DNA of 64,000 nucleotides, from the NCBI RefSeq assembly GCF_026262505.1, contig NC_067205.1, positions 20,023,645 to 20,087,644 of the forward strand, read 5' to 3'. The notes below the pieces were generated by a model. It worked only from the letters and a program-made list of their open reading frames with translations, searched no databases and was not told where the DNA came from. The position numbers and the translations under genes are program-made. The stretch's first letter is position 1. Each line of letters starts with the position of its first letter. Below are positions 49,396 through 58,446 of this stretch, piece by piece. The DNA is from Trichomonas vaginalis G3. Its lineage: Eukaryota > Parabasalia > Trichomonadida > Trichomonadidae.

Positions 49396-50106
49396 TTAAT
49401 CCGTTATCTCATCAGCTATTTTCTCTATTTGAAATTGCCATAATATTTCATTCATAAATTCTAAATCACAATCAAATAGGTCAGTTATTCTAAATTTAAT
49501 ATTTGATAAATCTTTTGAATGAAGAATAAATGAATTCCCGGATAATTGAAACGGATATGATAAAGAAAATGTGTTCAAGTTGATGGATAAAATGTTTTGT
49601 ATTGATGGGTAAGAGTTAGGGTCTAATGTTTGGTGTGAAAATCTCATTGGGGTATTAACTTTATCACATTTGATTAAAATGAAATTGGAACCAGTGCCAG
49701 AATACAAAACATCCCCAACATCTTTTTCAAAATTTAATATCCCCAACAATGAACGAAGATGAGGAGTACAAAATTTAATTTTCAGCGGAAATTTAATAAG
49801 GTTATTTATTTCATCAAGTTCAAAAAGTTTATCAGGTTTTGATTTAAAATTTTCTTCATACCATACGATAAATGATTCATTTAAATAACTTAAAATCATG
49901 TTAATATCCCATTTCGCTATCACATTATTTATATACATATCATACGTTTTTTCATGGTCATCTTTAATAAATGATATATAATCTGAAGGGTCTAAAAGAA
50001 TGGGATTAAATTTACCACTCACAGAAACGAGAGTAACATTATAAATTCCGCTAACTGTTAAATTTAATTCACAGTTATTATTCGAAATAATATTGATAAT
50101 TGACAT
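49396..50106 (-). CDS. Polinton hypothetical protein, possible minor capsid protein
   Basis: The 236-residue protein is intact and beta-rich (CELNLTVSGIYNVTLVSVSG, NFILIKCDKVNTPMRFSHQT, SNIKFRITD). A Leu/Ile-rich centre (FCTPHLRSLLGILNF) followed by a CD strand and a final I-x-F strand is like the penton-type minor capsid pattern and roughly like the protein at 1029-1889. I rate this similarity as weak. It lies between the fibre and a divergent beta-rich gene, within the structural gene block. Confidence 0.6.
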   Translation of the reverse strand: MSIINIISNNNCELNLTVSGIYNVTLVSVSGKFNPILLDPSDYISFIKDDHEKTYDMYINNVIAKWDINMILSYLNESFIVWYEENFKSKPDKLFELDEINNLIKFPLKIKFCTPHLRSLLGILNFEKDVGDVLYSGTGSNFILIKCDKVNTPMRFSHQTLDPNSYPSIQNILSINLNTFSLSYPFQLSGNSFILHSKDLSNIKFRITDLFDCDLEFMNEILWQFQIEKIADEITD

Positions 50107-50126
50107 TTTTTATTACGATTAAAAAT
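50107..50126. promoter_or_regulatory. 20-base divergent promoter interval
   Basis: Only tttttattac gattaaaaat separates the start codons of the genes at 50106 (minus) and 50127 (plus). The plus-strand word ttattacgattaaaaat also occurs in front of the fibre gene (minus strand, 49372-49390) in similar form, so it may be a start-proximal signal. Confidence 0.4.
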
Positions 50127-50606
50127 ATGGTAAAGCGTTATTTTCCAGTGATAAATAAAACTAGAATAAGATTACCTCAAGAATTCATAAATTCAACGAA
50201 TAAGAAATTCATTCATGTTATAAATTTTAGTGTTTTCAGAAAATATGAGTCAGTGTCATATTCATCAACAGGTTATATTTCACTTCATTCAAATTTAGTT
50301 CAATCAAACCCATATAATGACCATTTCATAAGATTTTCAGATGGTATTAAAAATGTAATTGATAGATTAAAATATGAACAGATTGACAATATCGAATTTT
50401 TGGAATTTTGGTTTAAATATCCCGATGGAAAAAAGATTGAAGTTAAAGATAAAGCTGATACTATAACAAAAACAATTACAATGACCGATCCAGATAGTGG
50501 GGAACAAAAAGAAATAAAACAAACGATAGAAACTGGTGAAGGGTCAATTATTATTGATTATGATTCAAAGGATTATTATTCGATAATGTTAATGCTTGAA
50601 TATTAA
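50127..50606 (+). CDS. Polinton hypothetical protein, beta-rich
   Basis: The ATG at 50127 (MVKRYFPVINKTRIRLPQEF) gives 159 residues. Alternating strands (VINFSVFRKYESVSYSSTGY, IIIDYDSKDYYSIMLMLEY) and a charged loop (KIEVKDKADTITKTITM) suggest a single beta-sandwich of virion type. The protein is not recognised. Its 3' end touches the stop of the next minus-strand gene. Confidence 0.6.
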   Translation: MVKRYFPVINKTRIRLPQEFINSTNKKFIHVINFSVFRKYESVSYSSTGYISLHSNLVQSNPYNDHFIRFSDGIKNVIDRLKYEQIDNIEFLEFWFKYPDGKKIEVKDKADTITKTITMTDPDSGEQKEIKQTIETGEGSIIIDYDSKDYYSIMLMLEY

Positions 50607-51272
50607 ATAGCCTTAACAAAGAATTTTTCAAGTGATATTTTATATTCATCAACTATTTTATTATAAATATCATTATATGTTAAATGAAGTTCAGTTGTTG
50701 TTCCGTTCTTTGATATCTTAATTGTGCTAATATCCTTTATGGATTTATTTTTGCAACTGTTCCGCAGCATGAAACCTCATCATCTATGAAAAATTGAATC
50801 TTAACGTCTGAATCTTGAACATCACAAAGAATGGCGATAATGTGAATTAATGATTCATAAGGTAAAATAATTAAACCGGATTGATCAATTAAATTTATTA
50901 TTGAATCATAATTATTAATTATTATATCACGGTAAATTTTCATTAATTCAGAATTAATGTCTATTTTATATGGGTTCTCGATGTTTGATGAAAGAGGTGG
51001 GGGTATGTTGGATAAGTGGGAATTTCAACAGGTTCTTTACCGGGTTCAGATAAAATGATTGGGTCTCCATTCTCATGGTTTTCTTCATTCTCCTCATTCT
51101 TCGGTAAGTCACGAGTTAATAAATTTGGTTGAGTTGCTGACCTTGTTAATTCAGGGCTAACATTAACTTTAACATTTTGAATAATTCGTGATTTATCATC
51201 ATTTACGTTATAACCAACCGTAATCTCTGCTTTTGCGTTAGTGTTCTTTTGACTAGTGAAACGTCTTCTCAT
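50603..51272 (-). pseudogene. Conserved CCG-motif Polinton protein, frameshifted
   Basis: Three frames together match the intact protein at 10945-11526. The first (50961-51272) is a charged low-complexity N-terminus. The second (50737-50943) has LIILPYESLIHIIAIL and DDEVSCCGTVAKI. The third, read to the stop at 50603, gives IKDISTIKISKNGTTTELHL and ISLEKFFVKAI, parallel to the end of the element 1 protein. Two shifts, near 50,950 and 50,745, break it. The comparison gives good evidence that both genes descend from one conserved Polinton gene of unknown role. Confidence 0.65.
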
Positions 51273-51303
51273 TTATATTCGAATAAAAAATATATTTAAA
51301 CTT

Positions 51304-52203
51304 TTATTTTGCCGGAAGTTTTGAATCTATTATTCCCTGTATTTGTTCATGAAGTTGATTTTTAGCTGTTTCATTGTAATTAATAGACCTAATATATTCA
51401 TTAATTGCATTCTTATAATCATCTGATTTCTCAAATTTTCTTTTATCTGATTCCTTAACTAAATCATAAGTTAAACCTCGTTGCTGATATAATGGTTTCT
51501 TAATTAAATCTTTGAATGCTTGAGATAAAGCACCTGATGCAATTCTTGCTACTATAATTGGTTGGAATTGCTGTTTAAGTTCATCTTTAACATTTGCGAA
51601 AACTGGATCGAATAAAGCAACTTTAAAGAATTTCTTAGCTGAAATTTCAGGTCTAATATTTGCATATTGACCATCAAACTGGTTAGAATATCGTGGTAAT
51701 CCATCCGGTCCCTCTTCAATAGCATTTAATTCTTCATTGAAATAAGAATATGGATTATAACGGTATGAATTAATTGGACCATTTTCACCTTCTCCAATGT
51801 ATTGTTTAACAGCTTTTCCATTTTCATCAAATTGCATAGGATAACGTTCATTATATGCTTTACGTTTAGGATAATCAGTTATAGTTAATTTGTAACCATT
51901 TATGACTTTAATATTTCCTTGACCATCAGTAACGAAAACTTCATTTATACCATCAGGTTTTCCATTTGGACCCGTAATGTCTGCTTCGTGTGCTTCCCAA
52001 TTTGGACCTTGACGTTTGGCATATGCTTGAGCTTCTGGTAATGTTAAAACGTTTCTCATTTGTTTAACATCTTTTTGAAGACCAGCAACAATATGAACTA
52101 ATTCTTTCATTCCATCAGGAACTTTCATAGTTCTATTATATGCACCCTTTTTGTTTGTTCCTTGTTTTAATGGAACCTGTAGAAGATTTGCTATTTCTGT
52201 CAT
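51304..52203 (-). CDS. Polinton structural-type hypothetical protein
   Basis: The 299-residue protein is intact. Residues 60-125 contain an unusual block, [20 protein letters not shown] followed by [19 protein letters not shown], in which a D-x-x-G-P-N-G-x-P-D-G loop could bind calcium, then the [14 protein letters not shown] word. The C-terminal 120 residues are helical ([20 protein letters not shown]). I have an impression of similar blocks in marine virus structural proteins but cannot name the family. It sits between packaging ATPase and minor structural genes. Confidence 0.65.
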   Translation of the reverse strand: MTEIANLLQVPLKQGTNKKGAYNRTMKVPDGMKELVHIVAGLQKDVKQMRNVLTLPEAQAYAKRQGPNWEAHEADITGPNGKPDGINEVFVTDGQGNIKVINGYKLTITDYPKRKAYNERYPMQFDENGKAVKQYIGEGENGPINSYRYNPYSYFNEELNAIEEGPDGLPRYSNQFDGQYANIRPEISAKKFFKVALFDPVFANVKDELKQQFQPIIVARIASGALSQAFKDLIKKPLYQQRGLTYDLVKESDKRKFEKSDDYKNAINEYIRSINYNETAKNQLHEQIQGIIDSKLPAK

Positions 52204-52243
52204 GTTTAATTATAAATAAAAAATAAAAATTAATTATAAAAAG

Positions 52244-53071
52244 TTAATCAAATTTAACACCTCCTTTATTTAAATCAACTATTATTTTTCCATGTTCACC
52301 TAATTGCTGATATTGTGTGTAAAGTTCATTAATGCTCATTGGTAAATTCACTTGATAAAGCATAACGTTCAACTGTTGACGACTAAACCCACTGAAAATG
52401 AAAAGGGTTGATAGATTTGATTTAATGTTTGTGCTTAATGCTTTGAAATATTGAACAGCCATAAAGAATGAACACTGAATGTGTCGACATTGAGTTAATA
52501 ACTGATTAAAATATGATTTCTCATTTGTTATTAGTTTTGATTTCACTGCATCATCTAGAAAAATGAGTGAATGCAAAAATTCTCTATCAAAATTTGAAAT
52601 AGAAAGTGTTTCAAATAATTCATCCCGTTGTTTATCAATAATTTTATCCTCTAATCCTTGCTTCTTGATTGTATTATATAATTCTTTATACATTAAAAAG
52701 TTTTTTAAATAATCTTCTGCTTCTTCTTGTGATAAATAAATAATTGGAATTTTGATTAAATGCTTTAAAGATTCAAATGTATCATCTGAAGGTGAACCTG
52801 AACGGTTGATATAAATTAACACGTGTGAATAGGGGGAAGTGTTAGCAATAATGATAATTTGTTTTAATATCGTTAATGTTTTACCTTTATTTTGTTTACC
52901 AATTGCTGCAGTGATTGAATTTAAGTAACATTCAGAATATGGAATTTTCATTAATTTTTCCTTAGATAGAGCATTTCTATTATCACTCAATGCTTCATTA
53001 ATCATATCATCTATGTATGTGTTATATACTCCTGCTAATTCTTCATAAGGAGTGTATGAATTTAAATCCAT
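52244..53071 (-). CDS. Genome-packaging ATPase (FtsK/HerA, A32-like)
   Basis: Walker A is AAIGKQNKGKT (about residue 57) and Walker B HSLIFLDDAV (about 168); CSFFMAVQYFKALSTNIKSN carries the sensor-like segment. The length, 275 residues, is normal. It is the functional counterpart of 7057-7935 in element 1, though the Walker A is unusual in having KQNKGKT. The gene lies directly downstream of the capsid gene, 24 bases away, as expected for a packaging/morphogenesis pair. Confidence 0.85.
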   Translation of the reverse strand: MDLNSYTPYEELAGVYNTYIDDMINEALSDNRNALSKEKLMKIPYSECYLNSITAAIGKQNKGKTLTILKQIIIIANTSPYSHVLIYINRSGSPSDDTFESLKHLIKIPIIYLSQEEAEDYLKNFLMYKELYNTIKKQGLEDKIIDKQRDELFETLSISNFDREFLHSLIFLDDAVKSKLITNEKSYFNQLLTQCRHIQCSFFMAVQYFKALSTNIKSNLSTLFIFSGFSRQQLNVMLYQVNLPMSINELYTQYQQLGEHGKIIVDLNKGGVKFD

Positions 53072-53095
53072 TTAATCAAAAATAAATTTATAATT

Positions 53096-54734
53096 TTAAA
53101 CATTTCTATTCATCAATATTTCATCATATGAACTTCTATACTGTGGTGGTGTACCTGTTGGATGATATTTCAAACCTTCATCCGGTGTCCATGTCCAATA
53201 TGTAGTCCTAGTAAACCAAACCTGAGGAGGATTTGTCACCTTTGAACAGTAAGTGTCATTTTCACCCTGAATGATTGGATAAACTTTCACTTGTACTGTA
53301 ACTTGTGAGTTGAAAGTTTCTAATCCATCAAAGAATATACCCGCTCCATCACGTTGAACTGGAATAGTGCATAAGAATGAAGTTTGGTCTTTCCATGTTC
53401 TAGCTAATGGCGTGCCATCATCTGCATTCAGTGGTCTAGTTAATGAGTCCTCGTATTCTTCTGTGCATTCATTCACTCCATCTAAATCAGAAGCTTGAAG
53501 CATACGTGTAAAGAATATGTCGCCCACTGTGGTCATCGCTTGATCGGGGAAGTTTCTGGAATCTATAGTGACCTGAAGACCTCGAAGCATTGGATTTTCT
53601 AAAACTGTTCTTTGCATTGCATTCTTCGGAAATGCTAACACAACATCTGTAACATTATGAAGAGCGTATGAGAAATCTGAGCTAATACCTTCAGGAGTGA
53701 TGCAACCTCCATTTAGTGAACGAACGTCAATATGTTGAGCTGGAATCATGAATGGATCTTCCTTACTGAATAAACGTGGTATTGCTTTAACTGATTCTTC
53801 AATTAAACCGTATCCTGGTGTAATGCATTTATCCTCTAAAACTTCCATCTTTGTGCATGAAATAATAACGTCATCAACTGTTGCGTCAGCAGATGTAGCG
53901 GCTAAGCTTGTAATTAATTTGGTAGGAAGTCCGATTTGTTGGAATTTGCGATCATTTATAAACATGATTCATAATCTTTTCATAATTTTCATCAGTTATC
54001 TTTTCATAAACGTAATTTTGTAAATCAGCAACTCTTAACGGGTCAACCTGACAAAATACTAAAGTATCCCTGAAAACATAATATTTAAGAATGATATCAC
54101 CAAATGATTTAGGATAATCATCGAACGCCTGAAATGCTAACAAATCATTTACCGGAATAATCATATCAAAAGTGACATCAACTTCTTCATTTGCTTTCTT
54201 GAAAACTTCTGAAGGGTCAATATATTTACCACATACTGAGTTATCATATTTTTGAACATTATTATATAACGAATGAACAAACTTTTTAACTTTCCTTTCT
54301 GATTTTGGTTTATATGTTGCAAATGCGAAAGATTCACGGGCGCAATCCATCTGAAGATAACCGGCATCACCTCTTTCGGTTTCTACTTCTAATTGTTTAA
54401 AGCTTTGATTTGATGATTTGTAACCAACGAATAAACGCATGCATTTAAAAGCGGCATCACATGTGAAAGCTTTATTTGAAACTAGAGTTGCTTTAACTTT
54501 GTGTTTAATATATGTGTCACCTAATTGGTTCACATCATGAGCCGGATTTGTAATTCTTAAATGAGTTTGTTTATCATCAAAATATGGAGCATCAGAGTCA
54601 TAGCATGAACTTTCAAGTTCTCTATAATATCTTCTACCGTCATTCTTTGCGAATATTTCATTTATCTTTTCGAATGAATGAAATACATTTCCATTAATCG
54701 GTTTAGTGTTTGGCACCAAATAGTTAGTCGTCAT
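53096..54734 (-). pseudogene. Double jelly-roll major capsid protein in two overlapping frames
   Basis: The first frame (53952-54734, 260 residues, MTTNYLVPNTKPINGNVFHS) ends KIMNHVYK, and the second (53096-53965, 289 residues, MFINDRKFQQIGLPTKL) begins inside that end, overlapping by 14 bases in another frame. The capsid gene of element 1 reads through the corresponding junction in one frame, with matching segments on both sides (FRWNAATKVKLKLEF and DPVKFTCEKFECKRIESR). This copy therefore seems to have a frame change between its two jelly rolls. Either it is a broken gene, or the two halves are joined by frameshifting. The product forms the icosahedral shell. Confidence 0.75.
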
Positions 54735-54803
54735 TTATTAATAAATAAAAAATCAAAATTAAAAGATGAAAATGAATTTTTAATTTTAATGAAATAATCA
54801 ACT

Positions 54804-55019
54804 ATGGCTGCAGGTATATTTAAGAAACTGTGGAATAGAGTAAAAAGAGGAGCGAGTAAAGTTTGGGAAACATTGAAGAAGGGGGCAAATTGGATATTTA
54901 AGAATAAAGAAGCAATTAGTGACGTTGCTGAATCAATAACACCAAAAGCTGCCCCAATAAGAGAAGTTTTAAATAAAGGAGAAAAAGTTTATCAAAGACT
55001 ACAACCGATACTAAGATAA
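54804..55019 (+). CDS. Small amphipathic MAAG protein (plus strand)
   Basis: The 71-residue protein begins MAAGIFKKLWNRVKRGASKV and has a basic amphipathic helix over its first 40 residues. Its start is shared with the 78-residue protein encoded convergently at 55080-55316 (MAAGFFKKLWDGIKKAAGWV). Small basic amphipathic capsid proteins of adenovirus and Polinton relatives disrupt membranes or bind DNA; that role is inferred. It is intact and preceded by a T-rich spacer. Confidence 0.7.
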   Translation: MAAGIFKKLWNRVKRGASKVWETLKKGANWIFKNKEAISDVAESITPKAAPIREVLNKGEKVYQRLQPILR

Positions 55020-55079
55020 AAATAATTTTAAGCCGCTAAGCAGCGAGATGATCCATAGGATCTCATATTTATTTTTCCA

Positions 55080-55316
55080 CTATTTACCTCCTATTTTATT
55101 AAGTATTCCTTCAGCAATTCCACCAACTGCGTTACCTGCTTGTGCTCCCATCGCCGGATTACCTGCTTTAGTACCTAATACGCCACCTATGATAGTTCCT
55201 GCCGTTTTCGCTACTGGTGCCAAAAAGTTTGCAACGGGTTTAATAATCTTTTTATAAACCCAACCCGCAGCTTTCTTAATTCCATCCCATAATTTTTTAA
55301 AGAATCCTGCCGCCAT
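55080..55316 (-). CDS. Small amphipathic MAAG protein with Gly/Ala-rich membrane segment
   Basis: The 78-residue protein begins MAAGFFKKLWDGIKKAAGWV. After a basic amphipathic helix (to about residue 30) it has a Gly/Ala-rich stretch, TAGTIIGGVLGTKAGNPAMG, with GxxxG-like spacing that could insert into a membrane. The pattern resembles membrane-active minor virion proteins such as adenovirus protein VI. The paralog-like gene at 54804-55019 shares only the N-terminus. Confidence 0.7.
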   Translation of the reverse strand: MAAGFFKKLWDGIKKAAGWVYKKIIKPVANFLAPVAKTAGTIIGGVLGTKAGNPAMGAQAGNAVGGIAEGILNKIGGK

Positions 55317-55382
55317 TTCTGATTTAATATTAATTAAAAAATATATTTCATCACTTATATTCTAATTTTTATTTAATGATAA

Positions 55383-55751
55383 ATGAAACCGATTTTAAAA
55401 ATAAATGAAACAGAGGAGGAAGAAATAAATGAAAGTGAAAATGTTCAACAAAAAATAAACGTTGTTAAACCAATTACTGAAATAAAAATTTTTTCATCTG
55501 TTGAAGAATTTAATGACTATTATGCTAATAATAAAAAATTATTTGAAGAATTGACAACGTGTAAATTGAATAAAATGTTTAAAGTTGATGGATTCAAAAT
55601 TTCAAAAATAAAAGGAGTGGTTAGTTTGAAATCTATTCCTCAATCAAGAATCACCTCATTAATGAAAATTGATGATTTAACAAAAAGAATAGAAGAGATT
55701 GAAGAAAGAATGAATCAAATAATTGATTTCATAAATTCAAATAATCATTAG
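55383..55751 (+). CDS. Small hypothetical protein with C-terminal coiled coil
   Basis: The 122-residue protein has an acidic N-terminus (NETEEEEINESENVQQKINV), a central globular part (KLNKMFKVDGFKISKIKGVV) and a final coiled coil (LTKRIEEIEERMNQIIDFIN). It is convergent with 55756-56229, their stops 5 bases apart. I do not recognise it. Confidence 0.55.
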   Translation: MKPILKINETEEEEINESENVQQKINVVKPITEIKIFSSVEEFNDYYANNKKLFEELTTCKLNKMFKVDGFKISKIKGVVSLKSIPQSRITSLMKIDDLTKRIEEIEERMNQIIDFINSNNH

Positions 55752-55755
55752 TTTC

Positions 55756-56229
55756 TTAAAGTTCTATGTTGAACTCATCAAATTCTTCTTCATCATTACC
55801 ATTACCTTTAGCGAGTTTATTTACTCTTTCAACTTTATCTTTTGATAGTCTTTCGTTTAATTTTTTCTGAAGTTTTTCGTTACCAAGTTCTAAAATTTTA
55901 CACGGATGATATTTAAACCCGTTAAATTCTTTTTCCTCAGTTTTAATCATTAATCTACAAAGAACTTTAGTGAGGTGGTTTTGTTGTTTAAACCATTTAT
56001 CCTTAATATTTGTTATAAATTCAATATCCGGAATTAATTCCCAAATTTTTGAATTTTCGATTAATTTACCATCAAATGCAAAAGCAATAGGTTTAATATT
56101 AAACTTACCTTTATAAAATAAACTTTGTATGCAATCATCAAAATAAACGTCTACTTGTTTAACCTGGGTGAGAATTGGTGAAAGTTTATCCATTAATTGA
56201 TTCACAGTCACGAACTTTGATTCACTCAT
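55756..56229 (-). CDS. Small conserved Polinton protein (counterpart of 8432-8851)
   Basis: The 157-residue protein begins MSESKFVTVNQLMDKLSPIL and ends with an acidic tail (GNDEEEFDEFNIEL). N-terminus, length and tail match the element 1 protein beside the helicase. The central part (VDVYFDDCIQSLFYKGKFNI, CKILELGN) is beta-rich. A single-stranded DNA-binding role is plausible from the acidic tail and small size, but is unproven. Its start is 64 bases from the neighbouring gene. Confidence 0.65.
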   Translation of the reverse strand: MSESKFVTVNQLMDKLSPILTQVKQVDVYFDDCIQSLFYKGKFNIKPIAFAFDGKLIENSKIWELIPDIEFITNIKDKWFKQQNHLTKVLCRLMIKTEEKEFNGFKYHPCKILELGNEKLQKKLNERLSKDKVERVNKLAKGNGNDEEEFDEFNIEL

Positions 56230-56293
56230 TTCTTACGAATTAAAAAAATAAATTATTCAAAAATGTAAGACATGAATTTTTAAAGTTTATTTT

Positions 56294-56884
56294 TTATTCA
56301 TGAAAATAATTATTTCTAATTTCTTTTACTCTCTCATACATACTAGATTTAAAGAATTCAGAACATTTCCCATAATCTCCTAAATGTTTTCTTATCCCTA
56401 ACGTGTGCCAATTATTATATGAAACTGAATAAACTTTATCTTTATCTTTACACCTTTCATCACTTCCAATATATTTATATTTCAATTTTGATTTAGCATT
56501 TTCATATTCATTAGCGTTTAATAATTCGCAGTCTTCCTTTTTAAATTGATGTTTAAGATATTCAGGATTTAATACTCTACGTTTATATGCTCCTAACTTA
56601 GTTCTAAAGGTTTTTCTACAAAATTTAGGAATTCCATCCTCTTTAATGTCATCAATGATTTCCATTTCATTATTTTCAATTTCTTCTTCTCGTTTATGAG
56701 GTCTTTGATTATGACTCCATTGATTCCATGAAATTAAATATTCTTTATCATTATATTTATACCTCATTAGCTTATTTTGGCTTTCATATTCATTTAATAA
56801 TTCACAATCTTCATTTTTAAATTGAAGTTTAACCCATTCAGGATTTAAACAATGTTTAATTAATCGCGGAATATCTGACATCAT
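56294..56884 (-). CDS. Terminal-repeat gene with two copies of a repeated domain
   Basis: The 196-residue protein starts inside the right terminal inverted repeat (MMSDIPRLIKHCLNPEWVKL) and continues beyond it. Two copies of one module are visible: NPEWVKLQFKNEDCELLNEY with YNDKEYLISWNQW (residues 14-60), and NPEYLKHQFKKEDCELLNAN with KVYSVSYNNWH (residues 108-165). The form (conserved Phe, ELL, Tyr-Lys-Tyr, WN) is like small repeated nucleic-acid-binding modules common in DNA viruses, but lacks their usual cysteines. Its promoter must lie in the outer 150 bases of the terminal repeat. Confidence 0.7.
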   Translation of the reverse strand: MMSDIPRLIKHCLNPEWVKLQFKNEDCELLNEYESQNKLMRYKYNDKEYLISWNQWSHNQRPHKREEEIENNEMEIIDDIKEDGIPKFCRKTFRTKLGAYKRRVLNPEYLKHQFKKEDCELLNANEYENAKSKLKYKYIGSDERCKDKDKVYSVSYNNWHTLGIRKHLGDYGKCSEFFKSSMYERVKEIRNNYFHE

Positions 56885-57037
56885 CTATATATAGCTTCTT
56901 TTATAAAAGATAAAAAAATAAATTATTTTAAAATTAATGTTAATTTTTTTAATGGTTTATAAATAAATATATTTTAATGCATCGTCTATATATAGATGTA
57001 ACAAAAAAAGTCACTAAACCCGTCATATCCTACTACT
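56629..57037 (-). repeat. Right terminal inverted repeat of element 2 (409 bp)
   Basis: This is the inverted partner of 35529-35937, ending CCTACTACT directly before the target duplication AATTAA. The near-identity of the two arms argues that integration was fairly recent or that the arms are kept alike by conversion. Confidence 0.93.
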
Positions 57038-57043
57038 AATTAA

Positions 57044-58446
57044 ACAATATCGAATTCCCTCGAAGTGTGAAGATATTAAAGAGCAACCCTTTGCTGATTT
57101 TAATGGATGCACTATATCATGATTTCGTTATAATGAATCCTATTCGCATTTTGTTTTATTTTCAAAAAAAAGATATGAAAATATTGAAAATGTGACGTGA
57201 CTCAGCTGTAGAACTTTTGAGCCGAGATTCGATTCTTTCCATCTCCAAAAGCTACGATTAATGATCTGTATTCTGCTCATATGAGTGCAGATCTTATTTG
57301 ATCGAATAAATTAAGATTTTTCTCATGCTTGTGATGATCTTTCTGCATAATTGACAGTATAAATGTTGTGAATCTTAATGATATAATAATAAATTCCTAA
57401 TTATTCTACATGCATTTGATAATCATACTATATTTAATATAGAGAATCATTGAGTTCTTATAATTAAATTGCACGGAGATACAAATGAGGTTTTTATTAA
57501 AATTTTTGTAATAAATCACTTAGATAGGAAAAATAAAAGCTATTTAACAATGAACTATTTCGTGTATTTTTCCAAAATTTTTTGATTTTTTCGATTTTGA
57601 TTTTAAATTTATAAAATATTATTGCATTATCATAAAATAAGACATTTTTTGGGAATTTTAAAATACTAGAATCAGCTTTAAATTATATAAATTATTTAAT
57701 ATGCTGGGAAAGAGGTACTCTATTTATAGAATTTTTTATCCATAATTTCAATTCATATAATCAATCCATAACGACAATAACAATGCATGCAGACACCATT
57801 TGGTAGACTTTGGACAACATTAATATAACAGTGATCTTGATAAAAATTAGAATCGAAAAATATTGCTGCTAACAAACAAGCAATACAATTGTACAATCAA
57901 GAGGATACATTTCAATTAAAATACTATTATATTACAAGTAAAAAATTAGAGATTTAGTAACAATAGGACATAAATTAATATGGATTTTACATAACTATCA
58001 AATCATGATGGTAGTAATTGAATGTTTTCATCAAGAATGATATTTGCAATATTAAAGAAGGAGAAAATCGTTGGTTTGATGCTCATATCTATATTACCTT
58101 GAAGAATCTAGTTTTCCTTGGTTCGGGGATAAAAATTCTTTATCAAAGATATAACAGATTCTAGTTAAGGTGATTTTGTAGGAATGAAGAAAGTTATTTT
58201 TATCTGAGACAGAATTGCTTGCAAATTTCTTCTTTTTGTATTATCTAATGTTCAGTAATTGTTAGGGTGTGAACAATTCAAAGCGAATTATTTTCTTGAA
58301 ATTTTTTTTGTTTTAATATCTAAGAAATAGATATTGCTTCTAACGGAACAGATAGCTAATGACAGGTGATCGTATTTTCCGCTTGATTTGCTAGGTAGAG
58401 TGCTTGAAAAATGCTCTAGAGCTCTTCGTTTATAAAATAAAAAAAA
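57044..58446. other. Gene-free host spacer right of element 2
   Basis: The spacer of 1.4 kb is AT-rich unique sequence. I found no convincing coding frame, RNA gene or repeat. The last 150 bases hold the promoter of the metalloprotease gene. Confidence 0.5.

Larger units (their letters stand above)
35529..57037. mobile_element. Complete Maverick/Polinton element 2 (21.5 kb)
   Basis: The element is bounded by 409-bp terminal inverted repeats beginning AGTAGTAGGATATGACGGGT and flanked by the 6-bp duplication AATTAA (35523-35528 and 57038-57043), as expected for Polintons. It encodes DNA polymerase B, retroviral-type integrase, primase and helicase, packaging ATPase, double jelly-roll capsid protein, a fibre and several small proteins. 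Left-hand genes read rightward and most right-hand genes leftward. I identified no adenovirus-type maturation protease. Four long genes carry single frameshifts and one is split by a transposon, so this copy integrated whole and has since begun to decay. Confidence 0.95.
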
